Shown: positions 39,073-47,921, numbered from the stretch's first letter. The stretch: 64,000 nt of DNA from RPQJ01 sp963706755 (GCA_963706755.1 CAVPNH010000019.1:305188-369187); one strand, 5' to 3'. Made by a program: numbers and translations. Notes: generated by a model not told the origin, from the sequence alone.

Positions 39073-39780
39073 ATGCGCTACAAGTTCATTCTTTTGGCCG
39101 GGCTGCTGGCCCCGATTGTCCCGACCAGCGCCCAGGTGAGCGTCGCAATCGGGACGCCCAACGTGAGCATCGGGATCAACCTGCCGGTCTACCCGGATTT
39201 TCAGAGGGTTCCGAGCTACCCCGTCTACTACGCGCCACAGGTCGGCTTCAATCTCTTCTTCTACGACGGAATGTACTGGGCGTATCAGAACGACAACTGG
39301 TACGCGAGCTCCTGGTACAACGGGCCGTGGGGGATGGTTCCCCCCATGTACGTTCCCTACTACGTCCTGAGAGTGCCCGTACGCTACTACCGGCGCCCTC
39401 CGCCGTACTTTCGCGGATGGTCCTATGACGAGCCGCCGCGCTGGGGCCAGCACTACGGAAAGCACTGGGAGCAGGAAAGGCACGGCTGGGACACGTGGAA
39501 CCGCAATTCCGCGCCGCCGCCCGCTCCGCTGCCTCTATACCAGCGGCAGTACACGGGTGATCGATATCCCCGATACGAACAGCAGCCGGTGATTCGCGGC
39601 GAGTATTACCGCTACCAGCCGAGCGACCCTGTCGTGCGCCAGCACTACGAGCAGGAGGCGCAGCACTCGAAGCAGTATTCGGAAAAGAACTCAGGGCACG
39701 GAAACGGCAAAGGCAAAGGCAATGGCAATGGCAACGGCAATGGCAAAGGCGGGGGCAATGACCATGGGCACGATGACTGA
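39073..39780 (+). CDS. Secreted Tyr/Pro/Trp-rich protein with Gly-Asn/Gly-Lys repeat tail
   Basis: ATG 39073, with a GGAGAGCAGAAG leader, gives 235 residues. The signal peptide is MRYKFILLAGLLAPIVPTSAQ. The mature protein has SVAIGTPNVSIGINLPVYP, and then a dense Tyr/Trp/Pro region (FNLFFYDGMYWAYQNDNWYASSWYNGPWG) of the kind seen in YXWY-type exported proteins of proteobacteria. It ends in an extremely biased tail of GN and GK dipeptides encoded by hexamer repeats. No enzyme motif. Likely periplasmic or cell-surface. Confidence 0.75.
   Translation: MRYKFILLAGLLAPIVPTSAQVSVAIGTPNVSIGINLPVYPDFQRVPSYPVYYAPQVGFNLFFYDGMYWAYQNDNWYASSWYNGPWGMVPPMYVPYYVLRVPVRYYRRPPPYFRGWSYDEPPRWGQHYGKHWEQERHGWDTWNRNSAPPPAPLPLYQRQYTGDRYPRYEQQPVIRGEYYRYQPSDPVVRQHYEQEAQHSKQYSEKNSGHGNGKGKGNGNGNGNGKGGGNDHGHDD
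39700..39759 (+). repeat. Hexanucleotide repeat array, about ten GGCAAN units
   Basis: Ten consecutive hexamers (GGAAAC, two GGCAAA, two GGCAAT, GGCAAC, GGCAAT, GGCAAA, GGCGGG, GGCAAT) lie inside the coding frame and produce the Gly-Asn/Gly-Lys tail. Copy number could change by slippage without shifting the frame, because the unit is 6 bp. Confidence 0.85.
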
Positions 39781-39798
39781 ACCGCAGGGGACCAGGAA

Positions 39799-40020
39799 TT
39801 GAACTTCGTAAGGATCGTGGCAGTCGTGCTGATCGCGGCCGGTACCCTGGGCCTCGTGTACCGGGGCTTCAGCTACACGAAAGAGACCCATGAGACGAAG
39901 CTCGGCCCGATCGAGTTCTCGGTACAGGAAAAGGAGAGGGTCAGCATTCCGGCCTGGGCGGGCGTGGGGGCGATCGCGATCGGCGGCGCTCTCCTGCTGC
40001 TTGGAGGCAGGAGGCGCTAG
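39799..40020 (+). CDS. Small two-helix membrane protein
   Basis: A 73-residue protein starting at TTG 39799, preceded by CAGGAA. It has an N-terminal helix (VRIVAVVLIAAGTLGLVY), a short polar segment ending in LGPIEFSVQEKERVSIPAW and a second Gly-rich helix (GAIAIGGALLLLGGRRR). Similar small proteins are common in proteobacterial envelopes and are sometimes labelled DUF3185-like; I am not sure of the family. It lies 18 bp after the secreted protein and is probably cotranscribed with it. Confidence 0.7.
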   Translation: MNFVRIVAVVLIAAGTLGLVYRGFSYTKETHETKLGPIEFSVQEKERVSIPAWAGVGAIAIGGALLLLGGRRR

Positions 40021-40041
40021 CAGCGTCGGCGCGCGCCCAGC

Positions 40042-41874
40042 TCAGTCCACGAGCCGGATCGGAGCCAGGCCCTCGATGTACATCGTTCCGTCCTCGATGC
40101 GGACGTGTCCCTCGTTCCTGACCTCGTGGTCGAAACGGTAGACGATCTCCGCGGTTCCGTGGGTCAGGTCGCGGTCCCACTTCTCGGCCTGTCGCGAGGG
40201 CGCCTCATTGCGATGGCGCCACTTCGTGAGCGCGGCGCCACCGTGCCGCTTTTCGATCAACTCCATTGCAATGCGCGGCGACGCGATCGTCGCCGTCGCG
40301 TTGTTGCCCCCGAATCCCTTTGAATTCAGGAAGGACAGCTCCCACTCCGCGGGATCGCGTCGCAGCGGCTCGGGCGAGATTCGCAGGTGCTCGCGCACGA
40401 CGTCGGCCGCGACCTCCTCGATCGTCGCGATGCCCGGCAGGATGCCGTGCGCGAACACGCCCAGCGACGACGCGAGCTGGTCGCCCCCGGCTGCGGCCAT
40501 GGTGTGGCCGACGAAGCACTTGATCGCGGCCACCGGCCAGTCCTCGATCCCGAACGCCTCGGCGACCCCGTTCAGAATCGTCGATTCCGACGTGCGGTTC
40601 TGCGGCGTGCCCGTGCCGTGGGCCTGCACGAAGCTGCGATGGCGAACCGCCTTCTGGCCGAAGTCCCGCTTCGCGCGCGCGACGGCCTTGGCGAAGGTGA
40701 TGTAGTTGCCGACGCCCGGCGAGGAGATCGACTTCTTGTAGCCGTCGGCGTGCACCAGGACGTCGGTGACCGCGCCGTGAATCGTGGCGCCGAGTTCGAG
40801 GGCCAGGGCTTCGTCCATCAGCACGGCGTACTGTCCGCCCTCCGCAATGGTGAACCCGCAGTTCTCCGCGAACGGCCGGCAGGCGCGGCGGAGATCCGGC
40901 TCGGTGCGCCCAAGGTGCCGATCCAACTCGAGCAGTGCCTGGTCGGTTCCCAGCGCGCCCATCGTCGAGAGACCTTCGATCACGTCCGGGCAAAGCGGGG
41001 CCTCCGCGCCGCCGACCAGGGCGACGCGCGACCGCCCCGACTGGATGTCGAACATGCCGTGCCGCAGGTTGTAGAGGAACGTCGCGCAGGCCCCCATGTT
41101 GTGACCGGTCTGGCCGACGCTGCCGAGGAGGTAAGCATTGATGAAGTCGGCCGGCATCTCGGCCAGGCCCATGGGTATCTGCTTCGAGGTGGGCCGCACG
41201 CCACGGCCGCGCGAGCCGAGCAGGCCGCCCGTGCCCTCCTGGTCGAGTTGTCCCAGGGCGCTTCCCGCATAGACGCTGACGCGATCCGGGGCGACGTGCC
41301 GCATCAGCGTGCTCCAGGGAATCCCGAGGGACCCGAGCGCGTCGTTCGCGGCGAAGAGCGCAATCTGCACGGCCCGGGGGTGGCCGCGTCCCGGGTACAG
41401 TGCTTTCGGATCGAAACCCGTCGGCAGCTGTCCGGCCGCGCTGACCTCGAGCGACCTCGTCACCGGCAGCAGGACTTCGGCGCCTTCGCTGACGGTCACG
41501 CGAACCCGGCCGGCGTCGGCCGCATCGACCGTCCAGCCCTTGTGCAGGCGATGTGGCAGGTCGCGCTGCGCCATTTCGAACGAGACCGGTCCCTGCCCGT
41601 CGGCCAGCCGGGCGCGGGCGTTCCAGGGCACTTTGCGGACGTCCAGGAATTCGTGGTCGATGCCGCGGACCAGCGTGTGATCGAGGATGTAGCGGCGCTT
41701 CTCGGCGTCGATCCTGCCCTCGACGCGCATCAGTGCGGCCAGGGCCCGGAGCGTCCCTTCGGCGGCGCCCGGGTCCAGGGCGTCGATGATCGTGCGCCGA
41801 TAGCCGTGGTGGGCGGAACTGCGGCCGGCCGCATTGATGCCGCCGAAGCCTGTGATGACTGCCAGTGGTTTCAT
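40042..41874 (-). CDS. fabY: Beta-ketoacyl-ACP synthase FabY
   Basis: A 610-residue KAS enzyme, much longer than FabB/FabF, with the FabY opening (PLAVITGFGGINAAGRSSAHHGYRR). The catalytic Cys is in GACATFLYN near residue 261. The two histidines are in QAHGTGTPQN near 416 and GHTMAAAGGDQ near 456, so the triad is complete. FabY starts fatty acid synthesis in some gammaproteobacteria that use it instead of, or beside, FabH. Cytosolic. It is monocistronic, and a hairpin terminator separates it from the RRM gene upstream. Confidence 0.9.
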   Translation of the reverse strand: MKPLAVITGFGGINAAGRSSAHHGYRRTIIDALDPGAAEGTLRALAALMRVEGRIDAEKRRYILDHTLVRGIDHEFLDVRKVPWNARARLADGQGPVSFEMAQRDLPHRLHKGWTVDAADAGRVRVTVSEGAEVLLPVTRSLEVSAAGQLPTGFDPKALYPGRGHPRAVQIALFAANDALGSLGIPWSTLMRHVAPDRVSVYAGSALGQLDQEGTGGLLGSRGRGVRPTSKQIPMGLAEMPADFINAYLLGSVGQTGHNMGACATFLYNLRHGMFDIQSGRSRVALVGGAEAPLCPDVIEGLSTMGALGTDQALLELDRHLGRTEPDLRRACRPFAENCGFTIAEGGQYAVLMDEALALELGATIHGAVTDVLVHADGYKKSISSPGVGNYITFAKAVARAKRDFGQKAVRHRSFVQAHGTGTPQNRTSESTILNGVAEAFGIEDWPVAAIKCFVGHTMAAAGGDQLASSLGVFAHGILPGIATIEEVAADVVREHLRISPEPLRRDPAEWELSFLNSKGFGGNNATATIASPRIAMELIEKRHGGAALTKWRHRNEAPSRQAEKWDRDLTHGTAEIVYRFDHEVRNEGHVRIEDGTMYIEGLAPIRLVD

Positions 41875-41942
41875 CAGGAGCTCCTCCCTGTTCGCGCCCG
41901 GCCGGGCGAGGGCGGGTACAGGGTTGGAAATCCTAACAGCGA

Positions 41943-41964
41943 AACGGCCCCGTGAGGGGCCGTT
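41943..41964 (-). terminator. Intrinsic-terminator-like hairpin after the RRM gene
   Basis: A perfect 9-bp stem, AACGGCCCC / GGGGCCGTT, around a 4-base loop. On the minus strand it is followed by a mixed T-rich stretch (TCGCTGTT). It lies 69 bp past the RRM gene stop and 69 bp before fabY, so it should isolate fabY from the RRM transcript. Confidence 0.7.
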
Positions 41965-42032
41965 CGCATCACGCCCAACCGCGGCGGCGACCCGCAGCGG
42001 AAGGGCGATTCAGGCCCGCGTGTGCGGGACTG

Positions 42033-42299
42033 TTACCAGGCGCGGCGCGGACGATCGGTCTTGGCCTGGGCCTCGTTCACCTTCAGGGCGCGACCATCCA
42101 TCTGGTGGCCGTTGAGGTTCTGGATGGCGCGGGCGGCGTCGGCGTTCGACATCTCGACGAAGCCGAAGCCACGCGGCTGACCGGTGTCACGGTCGGTGAT
42201 GATGGCGACGGACTCGACGGTGCCGTGCGTCGCGAACAACGTGCGGACAGCGGCCTCGTCGGCCGAAAAGGGAAGGTTACCAACGTAGATCTTGCTCAT
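42033..42299 (-). CDS. RRM-domain RNA-binding protein
   Basis: An 88-residue single RRM: RNP2 is IYVGNL at the N-terminus and RNP1 is RGFGFVEM near residue 44, with the expected beta-alpha-beta spacing; a short basic tail ends RPRRAW. Small RRM proteins of this kind bind single-stranded RNA, often in cold or stress responses. No good ribosome site precedes ATG 42299 (the leader there is GAGTATTTTTCA), and the gene has a long upstream untranslated region, which suggests control at the RNA level (inference). Confidence 0.92.
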   Translation of the reverse strand: MSKIYVGNLPFSADEAAVRTLFATHGTVESVAIITDRDTGQPRGFGFVEMSNADAARAIQNLNGHQMDGRALKVNEAQAKTDRPRRAW

Positions 42300-42726
42300 T
42301 GAAAAATACTCGCTACAAAGGGTCCGTGTGGCCGTGCCCGCAAGGGCGTATCGGATTCCGGACCGGGGAAAAAGGCAAACGGGGCTGCGCGACTGACATC
42401 CCCGGCCGAGGCTGGACGATCACAGGCGCGTGGCAACGGTGCCACGTGGATCGGAAACTCTTCGGCTTAGCGCTGGGGGCTGGATGGCGCCTGGAATGGC
42501 GCCGCTGGCCCGAGACAGAAAGGAGAAGGGTGACTACCCGCGGCGGACTATACACGCTTCCGGGGCGCCGCGCCGGCCTATTTTCTGCTATTGTGCGCGC
42601 GCCGCCTGACGTCGTCGTCAGCAGAAGCGCAACCAGGGCCCCTTCGAGCCCGCACGCCACCGGCGTGCCACCCCACGCGCTTCCGTTCATCTCACTGTCA
42701 CGGCACTCCCCGCTGTTCATGAGGTG
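42300..42726. other. Intergenic region between RRM gene and infA (427 bp)
   Basis: This holds the divergent promoters and 5-prime leaders of the RRM gene (minus) and infA (plus). TATACA at about 42549 and TATTGT at about 42590 are possible plus-strand -10 boxes, without a convincing -35. I see no coding frame and no riboswitch class I can name. Confidence 0.4.
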
Positions 42727-43002
42727 ATGGATTTGGCCAAGGAAGAACTGATCGACATGCAGGGCACCGTGAGCACGGTGCTGCCCGACACGCGTTTTCT
42801 CGTCACGCTGGAGAACGGCGTCTCGGTGACCGCCTACCTGTCCGGCAAGATGCGCAAGCACCGCATCCGCATCCTCGCTGGCGACAAGGTGACGCTCGAG
42901 ATGTCCCCGTACGACCTGACCAAGGGCCGCATCAACTTCCGCCACAAGGACGAGCGGCCGGCGTCGGCTTCGTCGCGGCCGAACTTCTTCCGCCGGCGCT
43001 GA
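42727..43002 (+). CDS. infA: Translation initiation factor IF-1
   Basis: A 91-residue S1-fold (OB) protein. MQGTVSTVLPDTRFLVTLENG, SGKMRKHRIRILAGDKV and SPYDLTKGRINFRHKDE are diagnostic. The start is in doubt: ATG 42727 has GAGG only 2 bases upstream, whereas TTG 42733 gives the family's usual MAKEE start with GAGG 8 bases upstream. The Ser/Arg-rich C-terminal extension after FRHKDE is like the second, roughly 87-residue IF-1 form seen in some proteobacteria. Cytosolic, binds the 30S A-site. Confidence 0.93.
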   Translation: MDLAKEELIDMQGTVSTVLPDTRFLVTLENGVSVTAYLSGKMRKHRIRILAGDKVTLEMSPYDLTKGRINFRHKDERPASASSRPNFFRRR

Positions 43003-43072
43003 CCCGGCGGCCACTCCAGGGATCGTCCGAGGGCTTGCGCAGCCGGCAAGCGATCGCGTAATACGCGGGACG

Positions 43073-45533
43073 ATGAGCCGCGATTCCCTCCCGCGCCACG
43101 CGCGCGCCGTCGTCATCGGCGGCGGCGTGATCGGCCTCAGCATCGCCTACCACCTTGCGCGCCTGGGCTGGCGTGACGTCGTGCTGCTCGAGCGCGACCG
43201 CCTGACCTCCGGTACGACCTGGCACGCGGCAGGACTCATCGCCTCCGCCGGCATGGCGAACGAGACCCTGCTCTGGTCGCAGCGATACACACGCGATCTC
43301 TGCGCGACCCTCGAGGCGGAGACGGGTCTCGCGACGGGCTTCAAGGCGATCGGGCACCTGCACGTCGCGACCAACGCCACGCGCCGCGAGAGCCAGCGCC
43401 GCGAGATGAACTTCGCGCGCTCCCAGGGCCTCGAGAAGTTCGAGCTGTCGCCATCCGAGATCAAGGCCATGTTCCCGCTGCTCGAGACGGGCGACCTCGT
43501 CTCGGGCATCTACACGCCGTCGGACGGGCGCGTGAATCCGGTGGACCTAGCGATGGCGTTCGCGAAGGGCGCGCGGCAGCAGGGCGTCCGCATCTTCGAG
43601 TCGGTGCCTGGCACCGATTTCCTGGTCCGTGGCAATCGCGTCATCGGCGTCAGGACCGCGCAGGGCGACATCGAGGCCGAGGCCGTGGTGCTCGCAGCGG
43701 GCGCGTGGTCGCGCCAGCTCGCCGCGAAGGTCGGCGTATCCGTGCCGCTGCAGGCGGCCGAGCACTACTACCTGCTCACCGAGCCCATGCCCGGCATCCA
43801 CGGCGACCTGCCGGTGGTCGAGGACCCGGAGGCCTACGCCTACCTGCGCGAGGAGGGCGGCGGACTGCTGTTCGGGCTCTTCGAGCCCGGACGCGGCCGC
43901 GTGGTCTCCGGAGCGTATCCCCGAGGACGCGAGCTTCCTGACCCTGCCGCCCGACTGGGAGCGCATGACGCCGTTCCTCGAGAAGGCGTTCGCGCGGCTT
44001 CCCGCCATGCGCGACACCGGCATCAAGACCTTCTTCTGCGGGCCCGAGAGTTTCACGCCGGACGGCGGATTCCTGATGGGGGAGAGCCCCGAGCTCGACG
44101 GGCTCTTCGTTGCGAGCGGCTTGAACTCGCTCGGCATCCTCTCTTCGGGCGGCATGGGCGCGATCATGGCGGAGCTGATCGCGACCGGCGACTCGTCGCA
44201 GGACGTCACCGGCATCACGCTCGCGCGCACCCAGCCCTACGAATCGTCACGCTGGTTCCTCGCGGACCGTACGCCCGCGACGCTCGGCTACGTGTTCAGC
44301 CACGCCGGGCTCCCGAACTACAAGCACAAGACGGCGCGCGACGTGCGACGCCTCGTGTTGCACGACGATACGTCGCGCGCGGCGCGTCATTCACGACTCT
44401 CAGCGGCTGGGAAATGCCGCGCTGGTTCTCGCAGGACGGCAGCGATGCCCGAGGTCCAGTACCGCTACGGGCGACAACCGTGGTTCGAGTACGCTGCTAT
44501 CGAGCACCGTGCGACGCGCGAGAGCGTGGGCCTGTTCGACAAGTCCTTCATGGGCAAATTCCTGGTGCAGGGGAGGGATGCGGCGCGCGTGCTCGATCGC
44601 GTGAGCGCCAACTCGCTGCCGGCGGTCGGGCGGAACGTCTACACGCAGTGGCTGAATCCGAAGGGCGGCATCGTCTCGGACCTCACCATCACGCGCCTGT
44701 CGGAAGGCGAGTACCTGCTCGTCACCGCGGACGTGCTGCAGCGGCCGACCATGAGCTGGATGCGCCGACACACACGTGCGGATGAGCACTGCTCCGTCTC
44801 GGACGTGACGTCTGCGTACACGCTGCTCAGCCTGCAGGGCCCCGAATCACGGCGGCTGCTCGAAGCCATCACCGGCGCGGACCTGTCGACGGACCGCGTG
44901 CCGTACCGCGCGAGCTGCCAGGTGGACATCGGCTACGCGCGGGTGCTGCTCGTGCGCGTCACCTACATGGGCGAGCTGGGGTACGAGCTCTACGTGCCCA
45001 CCGAGTTCAGTCACACGGTGTACGAAGCGCTGGTGTCGGGCATCGAACGGCAGGGCGTGCGGCCCGTGCACTGCGGCCTAATGGCGCTCGATAGCCTGAG
45101 GCTCGAGAAGGGATACCGGGACTACGGCGTCGACATCGACAACACCGACACGCCGCTCGCGGCGGGGCTCGGCTTCGTGGTGGACTTCGACAAGGGCGAT
45201 TTCATCGGTCGCGAGGCGCTCGTGGTACAGAAGGCGCGCGGTGCGCCCGCTCGCAGGCTGGTGCAGTTCCTGCTCGAGGACCCGGAGCCGCTGCTCCTGC
45301 ACCACGAGCCCATCCTCTGCGACGGCCGCTACTGCGGATACATTCGCGCCGGTGCCTACGGCCACACGCTCGGCGCATCCGTGGGACTCGGCGTCGTTGA
45401 GCACGAGAAAGGCGTGACCGCGGAGTTCCTGCGTGCGCACCGGTTCGAAATCGAAATCAACGACCGGCGCGTTGGGGCGGTCGTTTCCATCGCGCCGATG
45501 TACGACCCGAAGAGCGAGCGCGTCAGAAGCTGA
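43073..45533 (+). CDS. FAD-dependent dehydrogenase with GCV_T domains (dimethylglycine/sarcosine dehydrogenase-like), three frame breaks
   Basis: About 820 residues when reconstructed. The N-terminal DAO half has the dinucleotide motif VVIGGGVIGLSIAYHLARLG and the flavin-attachment-type SGTTWHAAGL near residue 45, then PPDWERM and TFFCGPESFTPD. The C-terminal half is a folate-binding glycine-cleavage T-protein: GRQPWFEYAAIEHRATRE, TYMGELGYELYVP, and LGFVVDFDKGDFIGREAL. Frame breaks near 43910, 44375 and 44445; the short middle stretch FTTLSGWEMPRWFSQDG lies in the original phase. Predicted role: oxidative N-demethylation of dimethylglycine, sarcosine or a related methylamine, passing one-carbon units to tetrahydrofolate. 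Confidence 0.85.
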
Positions 45534-45584
45534 GGCGCGGCCGTCGCGGCCGCGACAAAGCCCGTGGTCGAACGAGCGACGCGA

Positions 45585-45887
45585 TCAAGGCGTTCGGCGT
45601 CCCGCTTCCTTCGCAGGGCCTCGACTGAGCCGATCCGCCATGCGGGTCTGCCAGCCCGGACCCGTTGCCCGCCATCTTTCGATGACGTTCGCCGGCAGGC
45701 GCAGCGTGAGCAGTTTGCGTGGATTGGTAGATCTCGGTCGGCCGCCCCTGTTGACCACTGCCCGCGCGAGCATCTCATCCGTGAGTTCCGGCAGTTCGAG
45801 GTATTCGCTGCGTCGGATCACGTGGGAGTCAACCTTCTCCAGGTTCGACCTCAAAGTGCGGCGCGAGGCGCTCTTTCTCACGGGCAT
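45585..45887 (-). CDS. brnA: BrnA-family antitoxin
   Basis: A 100-residue protein. The N-terminal half is polar with SHVIRRSEYLELPELTDEML, and the C-terminal half has a ribbon-helix-helix-like strand and helix (RKLLTLRLPANVIERWRATGPGWQTRMADRLSR), which is the DNA-binding part. Its first 59 bases overlap the toxin gene, so it is coupled to it. It should neutralise BrnT and repress the shared promoter. Confidence 0.88.
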   Translation of the reverse strand: MPVRKSASRRTLRSNLEKVDSHVIRRSEYLELPELTDEMLARAVVNRGGRPRSTNPRKLLTLRLPANVIERWRATGPGWQTRMADRLSRGPAKEAGRRTP

Positions 45888-46119
45888 TGGCTTTCCTCAT
45901 GCTGAATACGTGCCGGGCCGCGCCGCGCGGCGTGTAACCGACGACCACCATGCGTCCTGATAGCAGGCCGTAGCAGATGATCCGGCGCTCCCCATAATCC
46001 TGGCGCGTGTCCTCGATCTCAACCGTCGTGCCTGCAAACACGGATATGGCGTCACGGAAGTCGAGGCCCCGCTCGGCCAGCGTACGCGTTCGCTTCGCGG
46101 GATCGAAGGTGAGGCGCAC
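45829..46119 (-). CDS. brnT: BrnT-family ribonuclease toxin
   Basis: A 96-residue protein beginning at GTG 46119 with RLTFDPAKRTRTLAERGLDF, the standard BrnT opening. RRIICYGLLSGRMVVVGYTPRG and ARHVFSMRKANAREKERL complete the RelE-like fold and its catalytic basic residues. There is no ribosome site: the -10 box is only 5 bases upstream of the start codon, which indicates a leaderless mRNA. The order toxin first, antitoxin second is normal for BrnTA. Confidence 0.9.
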   Translation of the reverse strand: MRLTFDPAKRTRTLAERGLDFRDAISVFAGTTVEIEDTRQDYGERRIICYGLLSGRMVVVGYTPRGAARHVFSMRKANAREKERLAPHFEVEPGEG

Positions 46120-46124
46120 TGGTT

Positions 46125-46153
46125 AGTGTAGTTACAGTAACCGGCGATGACAA
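46125..46153 (-). promoter_or_regulatory. Promoter of brnTA, leaderless
   Basis: On the minus strand TTGTCA (46153-46148; 5 of 6 consensus) and TACACT (46130-46125) are 17 bp apart, the ideal spacing. The GTG start codon follows the -10 box after 5 bases, so the transcript should start at or next to the start codon. Confidence 0.7.
46131..46141. promoter_or_regulatory. Candidate BrnA operator
   Basis: A perfect palindrome, GTTACAGTAAC (5-bp arms around one base), occupies the -10-proximal part of the promoter spacer. Binding there would block RNA polymerase. Autorepression by BrnA is known for the family; that this is its site is inference. Confidence 0.55.
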
Positions 46154-46234
46154 GGCCGGTATCGGGCGCAAGCCTGACGTCCCGGGCGAGGCGATGTCGA
46201 CCCGCGAATCTGCTCGGAGCAGGCAATTTCGTGA

Positions 46235-47065
46235 TCACGCCATGTGATCGGTGTGGCACATCAGGCAATCCATGTGCCCTTGCTGGTTCCACTTGCGCGC
46301 CTTCTGCGGCGGCACGTCGGGCCCGTGGCACTTGACGCAGTGTTCGACCTCGGGCGAAGGCTTCCACACCGGCGGCACCCAGTTGCCGGCGAAGTACTCA
46401 TTGAGCGCGCCGGTCACGGTGTAGGCGACTTCGCCTGCAACCTTTGCGCAGCGCTCGATCTTCGCGTCTGACTTGATCGTCGCGCCCGCCGCCATCGCCC
46501 ATTTCGACACCGAGGTGTGGCAGAGCGGCGACATGGCCTTCACCTGTATCTGCTTCGGCATCGGCGACAGGTCGTCGAACCGGGTGGGCGGGAAGTCCTG
46601 CGCGGCGTACCAGTAGAAGAGCCGGTCGATGATCTGGTTGTTCTGCTGGTACTCGTCGCGCTTCTCACCGAACGTGACCATGTTGATGATGGTGGAGACG
46701 CCGGCCAGCGCGCCGCAGAGCGTGCCGTGGCCGCCGAATCCCGCGGCCGCGTGCGCCATCATCATGTCGGGCATGGTCGTCCAGGGGTGGCCGACCTGCT
46801 CCTTCAGCAGGCTGAGCAGGCTCAGGTAGGAGGCCGTGCCGCAGCCGCCTTTCTCCTTGTAGTAGCGATAGGCCCGCCGCCCGGCCTCGAGCGGGTCGAG
46901 ATTCACCCACTTCCACGGCAGGGGAGGCGCGCCCTCCGGCGCGGCAGGTGCGGCCGCAAGGGCCGTGAGCCCCGCGCCGATCCCGCCTCCAGCGAGCAGT
47001 GTTGCGGAGCCGGCGAGCACGCTGCGCCGGGAAATCGACGATTCGTTCCGGATCTGCGAATTCAT
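46235..47065 (-). CDS. Tat-exported C_GCAxxG_C_C-type cytochrome (split-Soret-like)
   Basis: A 276-residue protein from ATG 47065 with an AGGAGA site. The N-terminus (SRRSVLAGSATLLAGGG) is a twin-arginine signal. The core has EKGGCGTASY near residue 75, GFGGHGTLCGALAG and a later PLCHTSVSKW, the C_GCAxxG_C_C pattern. Two CxxCH haem-attachment motifs follow near the end (CVKCHG and CLMCH). This resembles split-Soret cytochromes, which bind two haems per subunit. Predicted periplasmic electron-transfer protein. It has no operon partner and is divergent from 47337. Confidence 0.82.
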   Translation of the reverse strand: MNSQIRNESSISRRSVLAGSATLLAGGGIGAGLTALAAAPAAPEGAPPLPWKWVNLDPLEAGRRAYRYYKEKGGCGTASYLSLLSLLKEQVGHPWTTMPDMMMAHAAAGFGGHGTLCGALAGVSTIINMVTFGEKRDEYQQNNQIIDRLFYWYAAQDFPPTRFDDLSPMPKQIQVKAMSPLCHTSVSKWAMAAGATIKSDAKIERCAKVAGEVAYTVTGALNEYFAGNWVPPVWKPSPEVEHCVKCHGPDVPPQKARKWNQQGHMDCLMCHTDHMA

Positions 47066-47336
47066 GACGGTCTCCTGCCGAAGCGGCGGGACCGCGGGCG
47101 CTGACTGTAGCCGCGGACATTTCCCTGCTACGGCGCTCTTATCTTCCCCCCGGACCACGGGCGGGCGTGCTGCGTCAAATGCCTAGGTTCGATTCAGCCT
47201 TCGCGGGAGGCTTCAGTGCACGGTAGAATCGCCACCCCGACAGGGCACCACCCGTGCCGGGACGATCCTCCCACGCGCCCCGGCCGAACACCGGACACCG
47301 GGCGCAACGAGTCCTGACTGCTTCAAGGAGACATTA

Positions 47337-47921
47337 GTGAATACATTCCGAGCCTCGATTGCCGCCGCCTGCGTTACAGGTGTCCTGGGCCTGGCTACCG
47401 TGTCATACGCCGAGACCCCCGCCGCGGCGCCAGTCGGCGAGGCCGTGGTGGCGTCCACGACCGTCACCGCGACGGTCACGCAGATCGACCAGGCGACACG
47501 CGAAGTCACCGTCAAGACCGAGGACGGCAAGGAATTCAGCTTCGTCGCCGGCGACAACGTGAAGAACCTTGCCCAAGTGAAGGTCGGCGACGTGATCACC
47601 GCCAAGTACGCGGAAGCGCTCGCTTACGAGGTCAAGAAGGGTGGCACGGCGGTTGCTCCGGAGACCACCGTGGCCGCGGGTGCGGCCGCGCTCGGCAACA
47701 TGCCGGCAGGCGCGATCGCTCAGCAGACCACGGTGACGGTGCTGATCACGGCAATCGACACCAAGGCGCCGTCGGTCACGTTCCAGGGGCCGGGCGGCAA
47801 GTCCAAGACGATCAAGGTACTGCACCCTGAGAAGCTCGAGGGCGTGAAGGTCGGCGATACCGTCGAGATCACCTACACCGAGGCTCTTGCGATCTCGGTG
47901 GACCCGGCGCCGAAGGAGTAA
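47337..47921 (+). CDS. Exported protein with two tandem small beta-domains
   Basis: GTG 47337 follows an AAGGAG site. After a signal peptide (cleavage near SYAET) there are two copies of one domain of about 60 residues. The first has TVTATVTQIDQATREVTVK and VKVGDVITAKYAEALAYEV; the second has TVLITAIDTKAPSVTFQ and VKVGDTVEITYTEALAISV. The fold looks like a small beta-barrel. Function unknown; likely periplasmic. The gene is followed by a 14-bp hairpin. Confidence 0.8.
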   Translation: MNTFRASIAAACVTGVLGLATVSYAETPAAAPVGEAVVASTTVTATVTQIDQATREVTVKTEDGKEFSFVAGDNVKNLAQVKVGDVITAKYAEALAYEVKKGGTAVAPETTVAAGAAALGNMPAGAIAQQTTVTVLITAIDTKAPSVTFQGPGGKSKTIKVLHPEKLEGVKVGDTVEITYTEALAISVDPAPKE

